Assembly (NCBI RefSeq): GCF_026151205.1
Contig: NC_087082.1
Coordinates: 9,370,901-9,434,900, forward strand
Length of the DNA: 64,000 nucleotides
Direction of reading: 5' to 3'
Source: Bolinopsis microptera
Taxonomy: Eukaryota; Ctenophora; Tentaculata; Lobata; Bolinopsidae
Position 1 is the stretch's first letter. Each line of letters starts with the position of its first letter. Made by a program: the position numbers and the translations under genes. This document shows positions 22,301 through 34,300 of this stretch, piece by piece. Below the pieces are notes generated by a model. That model was not told the origin of the DNA. It saw only the letters and a program-made list of their open reading frames with translations, and ran no database searches.

Positions 22301-25300
22301 CAGCTCGACTATACCACATCAAGTTCCCTCTGAAGGACCCACGACACAAGGAAATATTAACCACCCTTTTTGTTCTATCCGCAATACAGATATGTTTCAG
22401 TAACATTCCATTACTGGATAGGACAACTCTTCTAGATTGCAGAACGGTCAAGTCATCAAACGAGTGAGATTATGGGCACCTCTCCAAGCCGCTCATAATA
22501 CCGACGTGTTCCATCTAGACGGAGAAAACCCACAATTGCTTTCAGCTTACTCAGTTTTCCTCCTGCCCTCTCTAGCTCAACTAGTAGGTCTGGTAGCTAC
22601 ACAACTGACAATATACCAGGTCAGGGGTGGTACATCTGGGGACGTTGCTGCAGTGCAGGCAGCAGCCCAGGCTCAGAGGAACAGTACCAGGATTACTAAA
22701 AAGATCCTGATGACTAACACTGGGAGCATGGTGAGGACGGTGACGTATCTCGTCTACATGGGATTCATGTTTAGAATGATCAACAGAGAAATTGATGCTT
22801 ACTTGAATGAAATGAGCAGCGTGGCGTGGATAAATATGTTTACCAGCACCCTGACTCCTTGTTTGATATCTGCTGTAAATCCCCTCATCTTCATCAGCAT
22901 GACACCCAACTACTTACTGACTTTGAGGAGAGGCAGGATATACCCAACGGGTGAGACAAGAAGAAACTGAGACTAGGACTGTGGTTATAGACTACTTTAA
23001 ACTCGCAAAAAGGAATGACCACGAATAACACAGGGGATAAACAAAGTTAGCTCTGCTGTTCTCGTAATTGCTACGGAACTATCGTGGATGATAATATATA
23101 AGTCGGATTACTTGAGCTAATTATACATATTCATTAAATTCCTCATATTATATGACTGTACGAATCGCTTGCCAAATTACAATTATCTCATTATCACAGC
23201 AATGCCAACAGTAACAAGACACCTCGCTCTACATAAAGCGCAAAGTGCTGGTAGACTGGTAGACAACCAGCATCTGCAGAATTAGAATTTGCTGAGCTAG
23301 CCGCGCTAGACAGTAGGCACTTTGGTAAAGCAAGATCCCCCAATTGTCTCAACTTATGAATTCCTACCAGGTCATCATGCTAATAGCAGTTCGGGGGGGG
23401 GGGGGGGATGCAACGACCATTAATGACCATTAATGACCATTAATGACCATTAATGACCATTAATGACCATTAATGACAATGTCAGTTTTGTCAAAATTTC
23501 ATTACTGACATTAATGGTCATGTTTTTTCCGGCACTTCTTAGAGCGAAAAGGACGGACGCCTGCATCACTTAGACCCTACCTTAAGTTAACTAACTACAA
23601 GTATATGTTATTATTTTACATTTACAATTAGAGATTCGAAAGAGAAAACTTAGAATAGAATCTTCCGTGGTTAGGCAGACCTTTCAGAATATCACTTGAG
23701 TGGATTCCAGAGTGAGTTAGGGATTACATTTATTAAGTTCGAATGTAATGAAGAACAAATTTTGCGGCAACGGGATTTAAACCAGATAACAGTTGGTGAC
23801 TTATAGTTATCAATAATAATAATTCAAAGGGCAATTTAGGAGTATCAGATCGTATCAATAGTAAAATAACAATCAATAATAAAATAATAATAACACGGGT
23901 ATTAAAATTAAATACTTCGTTCCCGTTCTTATATCATATCAAGATTTATATTTTAGCCAAATCATTATGCTAGTCGATTATATAGTAATTACACAGTAGA
24001 TGAACTTATTCAACTTTAGCACTTCATGAAATACATCGTCATCAGTCTGAATCGGACAACAAAAAAGCTGATTTTTTCCTAGGATCGAACAATTCGTTTA
24101 CAGTTCAATATAATACTCTGCCTTCGGCAGTTTTGACCCAAAATCGAGCACTGTCATCATAATTGTAAATTTCTAAATGGACATGTTTGCTTCCAAGATA
24201 GTTCCGAATTTCAATTATTTAATGACCATTAATGACCATTAATGACCATTAATGACCATTAATGACCATTAATGACCATTAATGACCATTAATGACAATG
24301 TCAGTTTTGACAAAATTCCGTCTACTGACATTAATGGTCGTTGCATCCCCCCAGCAGTTCACATCGAGAGACAAAAAAACTAACGTATAAAATAATTCAA
24401 TAATTCAAAGTCCATCTGCACTACCATTCAGGGCTAGTCCTGGCGTGCGCGATTAAGAAAACGTAACAAAAGAATGCCTAAAGATGGGTGTGATATTATT
24501 GCGGAGGTGGCGATGTTAAATCCATCATCCAATGAGAAGGGAGTGTGGATCCCTCACTAGTCAATAGGATTGAAGCATTTTGCAGAGCTGAGCTTATTTG
24601 ATTAAAACAGGAATGAAAAGCATATCAGATTACCACAAGGACGCAAAGGTCACCGCTTACCTGTGTTTCTAAACTCTATAAACTAACAATCCGTGGACTG
24701 CTATCAATTCTTTTATAAACTACATTTGACAGTTGATATTTCATAATTACCTAATCCAAAAAATAATTGTACGTATCAAAAACTTACAGTGACAGTTGCT
24801 AGAAAGCAAGCACGTTTGAACTATAACATTCCAGCCGCATCACCATTCCCATCACAGTTCACGAGACATGAAGCCTCAATTTATCAAGAACAAACGAATA
24901 TCATAATTCAAAGTGAATCTGCATAATGGGGCAGAATAAACGAGTAAAACTAAAGCCGGAAAATACTAATCATTGCAGTTCTACGTACTGAGCTAAATGG
25001 TACCCTGGCAACCAACCCCGTACTAGAGCTGCCCTACAGTATGAGGGACATGTTGCACAACAGCATTACCAGCGACGAGAGTTTTTAACTGCTGCAGTGA
25101 AAATTAGATCAGTGTGACTGTGACGATGTTAGCCCCGCTATCCAATTAGGAGAGAGTATGTAGCGCTAATTAGCCAATAAGATCGCTGCACTCTGCAGAA
25201 CTGCAGACACCAAATTTAATAAAGAAATGAGGAGCCTATCACATTACAGCAGGGACCTGGGACGCAAAGGTCACCGCTTACCCGTGTTTCAATGAGAGAC

Positions 25301-28300
25301 ACGTTGCATAACAACATTAACAGCAGGTGAGCAGGATGAATGTTCTCGACTACTGCTGCAGATCAGTGTACATGTGAGGATGTAAACTCCGTTATCCAAT
25401 GAGGAAAGAGTGCGAACCTTTCACTAGCCAATAGGATCACAGCATTCTGAAAGGCAAATTACTCTGCAACGTCCTGCTTATTAGATTACCGTGAGAATTC
25501 AAAGCTCCTCAGGTTACCACTGGGACGCAAAGGTCACCGCTTACATGTGTTTATTCTACAAAAATTATAATATAAAACACAGTGTGTTTCTGTTCCCAAA
25601 AATTGCCGAGAAGGTCTGGGGTGATACTGGTATGTTTGACTAATGAACTTTAATTTTATCTGCTGCAGCGAAAATTAGATCAGTATGACTGTGACGATGT
25701 TAGTCTCGCTATTGAATGAGGAGAGAGTATGGAGCGCTAATTAGCCAATAAGATCGCAGAACTCTGCAGAACTGCACACACCGACGTCTCAGAAGTCATT
25801 GAATTACCATGAGAACACAAAGCTCATCAGATTATCAGTGGTAATACCACAGGAACGCAAAGGTCACCAGTTAACAAGACAATATACTGCGTACACACAC
25901 ATAGCACTATCTCTGGTATTTATAAGTACGATTAACATTGTACTGAGTTATTACATACTGTAGGGCTACTATATTAGTTCTTGTATTACAATCAGCATCC
26001 TACACTTAAAAGGAGTAGATTTGTACGATGATGTGATAGTGAAAATACAGTTGCGCAATGGAGGTGTGGATAATATGAAAATGAGTAGCTGACGCAGGGA
26101 ACATGATCCCCGATCGCCCCATCGCGTGACTTGTAGTTGTAGTAGATCATAGTTGGGAGGTGGTACATTGTTAGCCAGCATCGTGTGACCATTGGTTTCA
26201 ATTTACAATTTACATGTTCGTTCTTTAGTTAGGTGAATTGTCAACTATGTCTTTGGCAATGGCTCCCTCCCTCCCTCTGTACTTTGATTGAAACATTTTA
26301 TATCTTCTCATCAGGTAAATTTGTCTTCTTTGAAATTAAACTTAACTGAAAGTGGATAACACATTATACTGTTAAAATAACATTTTTCTTATAACCAGGT
26401 ATGTTTAAAATGGGAATAATATGTTATCAAAGATGATGCGGAGCAGAGGCACATATTAGGTGCGATGGGTGCGGGATCGCACAATTTACCGTTTCCCGCA
26501 CATTTCCGCATAATTCATTGTTTTCCGCACATTTTGTAATTTTCTGCATATTTCCGCATAATCTAGCATTTTCCGCGTAATTTCGCATAATTTTGAAATT
26601 TTCGCGTTAAGATTTTCGAGTGTAAAAACCAAAATATGTTAAAAGTCGGGCCCTTTTAGGACCGTGACTCAGGCCCTTTCGGGACCCTGACCCAGGCCCT
26701 TTCGGGACCGTGACCCAGGCCCTTTTGGAACTCATACCTAGGCCACGTGACCCAGTTACCACGTGACCCAGGCCCTTTCGGGACCCTGACCCAGGCCCTT
26801 TCGGGACCGTGACCCAGGCCCTTTTGGAACTCATGCCTAGACCGTACGTGACCCGGTTACCACGTGACCCAGGCCCTTTCGGGACCGTGACCCAGGCCCT
26901 TTCGGGACCGTGACCCAGGCCCTTTCGGGACTGTGACCCAGGCCGTTATGGAACCCTCGTCGTTACCGTACTTCGATTATAGTGTCAAGTGTATCAGTTA
27001 TCATTCGTAACTTCCATGATCCAAAGTAGGTGATAATAGAAGAAGTAGGTGTAAAGGGTAATGAGCTCTATTCGTTGTAGCGTTGGCTTTATAGTGGGCT
27101 TAATGGATCAAATGGTTCACAAGTACTGACGATCAATGCCAACAAGCGTGTCACATATTTGCGATCACGCATGGGATCTGATCGACTCTATCAAGAGGTG
27201 TCTTCAAATAACTGTCTCCTGATCTCTACCAGATCAAGTCACTGTTCTCAGATAACTGAATCTCAATATAGGTTCAATCATGGTCTTAGTAAAGAACTAC
27301 ACCCTCAGTAACACATAAACAGACCTATTTTTGATAAGATCGGCGGTTATACGTTTAGAATTTCCAAAGTCCTTGAGAAAATGCAAAAGAAAACCGCACA
27401 ATTTTTCGAAAAAATCGCCGCACATTTGCCGCATAATTGGTAAAAATTCACCGCACCTTACCGCACATTTTACCTTTATAGTCGGGTGCGGTACCGCATA
27501 ATTTCGATTTTTTTACCGCACCTAATATGTGCCTCTTAATTGCGGAGAGGTCAATTCTGTCATCGTGGAACCCAATAGTTTTCTTTCGTCGCTCATAGGG
27601 GACAGCATCATTGTGATATTAACAGTGATGCAGCACATGGCTGTTTGTGACTTGATGCAAGCTATATTCAGACTATTCCCTGTCACTTTGGCATTAATCA
27701 CAGATCGCTGGGTGATGGGAGAGCTGCTCTGTCATGTTCAGTATAAGAAACACTGAGATGGGAGGGTGTTATCACAATATTTCCTTAAAGTGAAGATATC
27801 TGAACTCCTTTCCTAAATAAGGCTGTCTACGCAAGGAGGCCGACATTCGACAACCGCATCAAAGACATCAACCCCATCAATCATCATAGACCAGTGGCCC
27901 TTCAAAGACCATATCCAAGACAAAGACCCATTCCAAGGCAAGATCCTCCAGAATTAGTACAAAGTGATGATATCCTAACTCCCTAATTTTAAATTTCTTT
28001 ATTTTAGATTCGTTTTCTAACCTTACCGAATTGAAAGCTTCAATAAGTTTTTACAAGATTATATCTTGTAATATCTTGTATATTATACCAAACACAAAAA
28101 TCGATATAATTGCCGATGTAAATATTTCTGTTATATTAGCGACAAGAGAAACGCCATTGTTGGACGTGAGGAGAGTGAGGACTCCTCAAACTACATTAAT
28201 TAAATGAACGCCTTCTGTAACGTCCTCAATAAATGTAATATATTTGTAGTGTTGTAATTATTTTAAAATATATGCTTGAAAGATGTCGTGTATTAATTCT

Positions 28301-31300
28301 TTTCACTAACTATTTATCAGTGGGTGACCGTAAATGTCGTAAAATTTAGGTTTGATTTTCACCCCACACAGATAAGATAAGTCCACCTAATTGGGTCTTC
28401 CAGCACCTAGATTACCTTTATGTTGATGTTGGGGAGGGACAGGACTGCAATGTTTCCCCCGTATCCGATCCAGATATTCTCCCCGACAGGTGCTATAACA
28501 GAGACTGGTAATGGTTGCATCGTCTTACCTGCAAATAGAATACAGAGTTTATTCAAGAGAACTCAGGAGAACCTGTAAAACAGGGGGTCAATTGTCGGGG
28601 GGTCAATTGTCGGGGGGTCAATTGTCAGGGGTCAATTGTCGGGGGCTCAATTGTCGGGGGGTTAATTGTCGCCCACCCCTGTAAAACTTGTACAGGTTCT
28701 CTTGAATTCTTTACTAAAACCACAACTTTAATCAAAAATTTAATGAACCGTATTAAAAAAGCGTGCAATAAGTAAATTGTGAAGAATGTTTCAGAGGACG
28801 CAGTAGGAAACAAACAAGTGTGACAAATTCGTTCACAGCCAATCATCTTTCCAAGTTTTCTGCGTATAGAGTTTTAGAAGTACAGAAATAGTTGCAGATT
28901 TGAGAATAAAAACTGCCATAAGATTTTCATGAAGAGAATTAAACAGTTTTCGAATTAGTGCTAATTCTCAATTTAGAGGATTATAACACATGATCCCGCA
29001 ATCTGAAACACGCAGGCAGTGATCGTTTGTCTTACCGTAACATACGTTGTTCAAAAGGTAGTGCCATTTATCTAAAAAACAAGATATTGTAACCAATATT
29101 TAGTTAAAAACAGACCTGTTGAACTTTTGAAAATGAAATTAATTTCGCATAAAAAATTAGGTTTACACATACAAAAACCACGAACAACACAAACATACGT
29201 GCACCGTCCACCCACGAGCAGCAACATAAAACTCACCTAACATGACGAGCTTGTAGTTGTTCATGTTCCAGCCGTGACCGTCATCCTTGTATTTGTTGAA
29301 GATGGCCACACTGCTGTCCGCGCATCCGACCATTACCACGTTGTGACGCGCAATATGTCTGTGAGGTGTAGTCCGGTCAGGGAGTTGGAATTATAGAACG
29401 GCCGCGAAAAGTGGGCCGCAAAAATCTCGAAATTGCAAAATAATTATAATACAAGCTCAAAATTAAGGCCCAGCTTTTTTTCGACAGAGGTGTAGTTTAC
29501 GTCGCTTTAGTAATTTTAAATTTCTTCATATTTATATTCTCTACTCCGTAATCCGTAGTCCGTACCTTATTTCGAGGATGGAGTCCTTCAACCGGACACG
29601 ACTGAGAAGTGTTTCAGATTGTTCCATAGATGAGTGTATTGCCACGCTGAAAATAAGTTTAATGTTAAACTTAAAGAAGTTTGGAAAAATCTGAAATAAA
29701 CTGAACAATTTGTATGTATGATGTTCCAGTAAAAATTGCTATTGGCATTGCTCGTCCAGCGAATAATAGCTAAAATGTCACCCAGACAACACAACAAGTG
29801 CTGAATATTTGTAACTCACAATCCGCTTTGAGTGCCAAGCCAGAAGGTTGGTTTGTGAAGGAGGAGGTGATCCGACTGATTAGTGGAGCAATACTCGAAG
29901 TTATCGTTAGCACTCCCCATGTCGCTACTCTCATTATCACTATCGCTCATCTCTGCCGTTTCCTTTAGGTTCACCATCTCTGCAGGTTCAAGCAGTCAGG
30001 TAATTGAAAATCCGGCAAATCAGGGATTAAGGAAATATGAAACTTTCATGACACAATAAGGGAGTTTAAGGGAATGAAAATGATAAAACAACTTGAACAG
30101 TTTTATCTACGCGCCGGTTCGGAGCCACCATAGCTGATTTTTATTTCAAATAACGCATAAAAATGCAGGAAATATACGGCAGATAGTGCGATTCCACATC
30201 GCACGCATCTAAATTGTGCATACGATCCAGAATATTTTAAACTCTGAAAATAAGCAACTTTTGTCACCTAGCTCCAGGAGCGGTTCCGCGGCAGGGACGT
30301 AAGCTATGCAGATTATAGAAGACTTGGTGGCGACAAATGTCTGCTTAATCTCAGTAGGATTAGCCGGGTCAACTATGTAGACCTCTCCCTGCCCCTCTCT
30401 TTCACAGCAAACCTGAGGAGTTTGGACGTTGTCAAGTAACTTGTACGTGTATACTACTGTATAAACTACCCTGGTGACTACCATAGTAACAACCATGGTA
30501 ACCTAGCTAAGTACTCTGCTTACATTGTAAAACCATATGTCCACGATAAGGTGCTTCCCTGAAAACAACTAAAAGCACCCTCGTGCAGACAACCTTTTGC
30601 CCATATCCTGCCACCGGGCTGGAAGAGTTTGAGTAATTTCTTATCACATTTGATTAAAGCACAAGTTTAAAAACGACGGGGCATGCCGTTAATGACAGTA
30701 GATTTACAAAATACACAAATTAATGGAATGGGAGAGCTAACTATACAGTCAAAAATACTACAAGTTGTAACTGACTGGTGTATCTTGTTTCAACTATCAG
30801 CACCTAAATACGACATGTAAGTACATAATATGCATTCTGATTATTACTAAAGTATAAGAATCCTTAGGAATTGCTATCAGATGCTACTTTTTGTACTTTT
30901 GACTCAATCCTTTTAATCTTTACACCTCCAATTAAAAGTACAACTCTCTAAATAATCGCACTGAAAAGGTAAAATTGGTTGCACATCTTCTCTCTAATTA
31001 TGGCCAGCTCGTGGTACTCAGTCCGCGGAGCTAATGCCACCTGACACTGTACACCGCATTAACGCTGGCGCTGTAACCCGAGACGCTGCACAGCGCGGTG
31101 TTCAGTTACCGTCTCTCGTTCGTTCCTTTGCTTTACATGAGTAGCACAGTGCAGCCCACCGTGGCCCAGCCCGACTTGGAGCGGGTTTCCTCCCGACTCA
31201 AGGTCGAGCATACAGCCGCTGAAAAGGGAGAGGCGGGGGAAACAACCCCGGCAGAAAGAGACACCAGGAGAGTAAAGGAAGAGGGGAGTGGGGAGCAGGG

Positions 31301-34300
31301 GGAGTTCTACAGCGAGGAAAAAGTGGTGGAAACTTCGATATCTCCCAAAGAAGCAGCAGAGGTACAGTCCCCCGGGAGACGAGGTGCAGGATACCAGACA
31401 ACACAAGATAACTACGCAGGATACAATTATGAAGAGAGACGGAAGATGATCAGCAGTCCCACGGAGGAAGAAGCAGCAGCAGCACCAGAGTACGACCAGC
31501 AGGGTCACCAATACTACGCTTACAGCCCTCACCTTATGTACCAGGGACCCGGCCAGACGTTCGGGTTTCCTAACCCTCAGATGTACTATAGAGCAGGAGC
31601 GGGAGATTACTACTTTGCAGCTTCACAAGGAGGAGTTCCCAGTAGTCCTGCTGCTAACTATCAGCCTTATACTGAGATTTGTCCTAAAAACAGTTACATT
31701 CAGCCTCAGAAATATCAACCTCAGAGTCCACCCTTGTCTCCTAACCCTCGTGGGAGGAGTATCACTAAACAGGGGGTTTATAATGTCAACAGCATGATTT
31801 CTATCAGATCAGAGAAAAATAATGTTACAGCAGCTTCAGCTATCAAGAAAGTTTTCATCTGGGATTTGGATGAGACTATAATAATATTCCACTCTCTGCT
31901 GACGGGAGCTTATGCTGAAACCTATCAGAAAGATGCACAGTCTACAGTAAACCTGGGGCTGAGGATGGAGGATATGATCTTTAACCTAGCAGATACTCAT
32001 CTCTTTTTCAATGACCTTGAAGAGTGTGACCAAGTTCATATAGAGGATGTAGCAAGCAAGGACACTGGACAGGAGCTTCACAACTACAACTTCAGTGCTG
32101 ATGGTTTCAGCGCTCCAGCACAACAGGGAGCACTAAACAAGGCAGCTGTAGGAGGGGCAGCCTGGTTCAGGAAACTAGCATTTAGGTACCGTAGAATACG
32201 GGAGATTTACACGGCGTGTGCGGATAATGTCAACAAACTCCTCGGACCACAGAAATACCAATCTTGGGTAGAGCTGAGGAATGAGGTGGATTCAATGACA
32301 GATAACTGGTTGGGACTGAGCATGCAGGCGTTACAGTTGATCCACCAGCGCCAGGACAGCGTTAACATCCTGGTAACTACAACTCAACTGGTACCAGCAC
32401 TGGCTAAATGTCTCCTACACGGCCTGGGAGAGATGTTCCCGGTACAGAATATCTACAGTGCTACAGCTATTGGTAAAGAGAGTTGCTTCGAGCGCATTGT
32501 GGCCAGGTTCAGCACTAAAGTCACGTATATTGCTATTGGAGATAACGATGATGAGGCTCAAGCAGCGAAACAGCTAGGCTTTCCATTCTGGAGAGTTAGT
32601 TGCCATCAGGACTTGACAAACTTGCACGTGGCATTACGGGAAGAATACTTGTAGTCTCTGCAGTGTGTAGCTTATCAAAGGACAATAACAGAGTTAATAG
32701 TTTAAGTTATTTGATATGAGAATGAATTTTTAACCTGCATGTACTATTAGAAATACATCTTGATTCGATTATTCACAATTGATTTTGAATTGATATAATT
32801 TTAATTGTAAGCAGAGCTTTAAATTAAGATATAATGTGCTATGTAGGGCAATAAAAACTGGTTGGAGCTTGCACTTTAATTTATTCTGGTAAGGTTTCAG
32901 TTTTATATTAAATATTAAACGAACAGGATTCAGATATTATTATTTGGTTACAGTTATACGTTGTGTTACAGTTATTAAACTCATTTAATTTGTTCCCCAA
33001 AATTGCCCACGATAATAGTTAATTTACACAACTTAAAGGCGAAATTTTGAACACTAGTAGTAGTAAATCTTTCAAAGTACGAAATATCTCTTTAAAAGAG
33101 CATCCTAGGCACCTTATAGATATCAAAACGCATAAAAAAGAAAACAAAAACATCAACCATCTTCTAACTTCTTCCACTCCTCCCTATCTAAAGCTAAAAA
33201 TCTAAGGTCTTCGAAATCAGTCAAATTCTTAAGTCTAATATCAAGATTTCTACTAGTCAAGTCTTTTCTAATAACATCTAATAAGTTTAAACATGGTCTA
33301 CCCCGTCTCCCTTCCATAAAAATATCAGAATTTATAGCAAATAACATAGAGGTGTATGCTGGTGAGTCTTCCTGTCCTCTTAAGATATGTCCTAACATTC
33401 TCCATCGAAACTTAGAGACTCTCACAGACAAGGGAGTGACATAACAACGAGCATAGAGTGCCTCATTAGAAATGAAACACTAATGTGATTAAATTAAGGA
33501 TGTCCAAAGCAGCAATGTTCTTCAACTATAAACAAATATATCTGATTCTACACTACTGAAAGTACGAAACACTGAACCTAAATCTACCTACCCATGTCAT
33601 ATATCTGGTGGTAAGAGGATCGTCGTCATTTGCAGTCGCACAACACCGCACCAGACTCTTTCTTTCATTGTCAAGAGACCCAAGAGGTCCGCAGTAAATA
33701 GGTGCGGGTATACTCTGTATAAAGTCCATGTCTTGGAGACTTTGGGACGCTACATCGTGCGGTAAACTCCACCCTTGTATGAAATGTCTGCTTTGCACTG
33801 AAATATGTGTTAATAGTGATTCAAATAACATCCTGGGTTCAATTTAAGTAATTTACAGACTAATTGTCCCAATTATAGTGCGCCGATTTAGATTTGGCGG
33901 TTTTTTTGAAATTCTCAGTGGGGTGAGCCAATCAAAATACACAGAAAAACCAATCCAGTTCCTAGTGTTTCTAGTAGAAATACTGAGTGGATCTTTATCA
34001 TTATTATCGAGTTCTCAAGTTCAACCGCCAATTTTAAATCGTTGCACTATCATAGTAACACAGTAATTAATTTCTAAAACTTACTTGCAGCTTTCTGTCT
34101 GGCTAACTTGTTCTTGTTATCTCTGAAAATAGGATTTTGTCGCATAATTTGTTGCTTTGAGACTCGGGTAGACTTTAGATGTGCCTTTTTCTGTAGGTCA
34201 GTACTCAGTAAGCAAATTCGCGATTGTGCAATGATTGTACGTGGATTTGTATGCTTTTGTCAACAATTGATAGACAAAAGCAAATCCAATGAATCTTAAT

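Noticed and set aside
31098-31136. N-terminal extension of EYA starting with GTG
   Set aside because: Eukaryotic initiation needs ATG; the first ATG is at 31137.
31059-31532. Minus-strand 157-residue frame opposite EYA
   Set aside because: Antisense shadow of the low-complexity EYA N-terminus; no domain.
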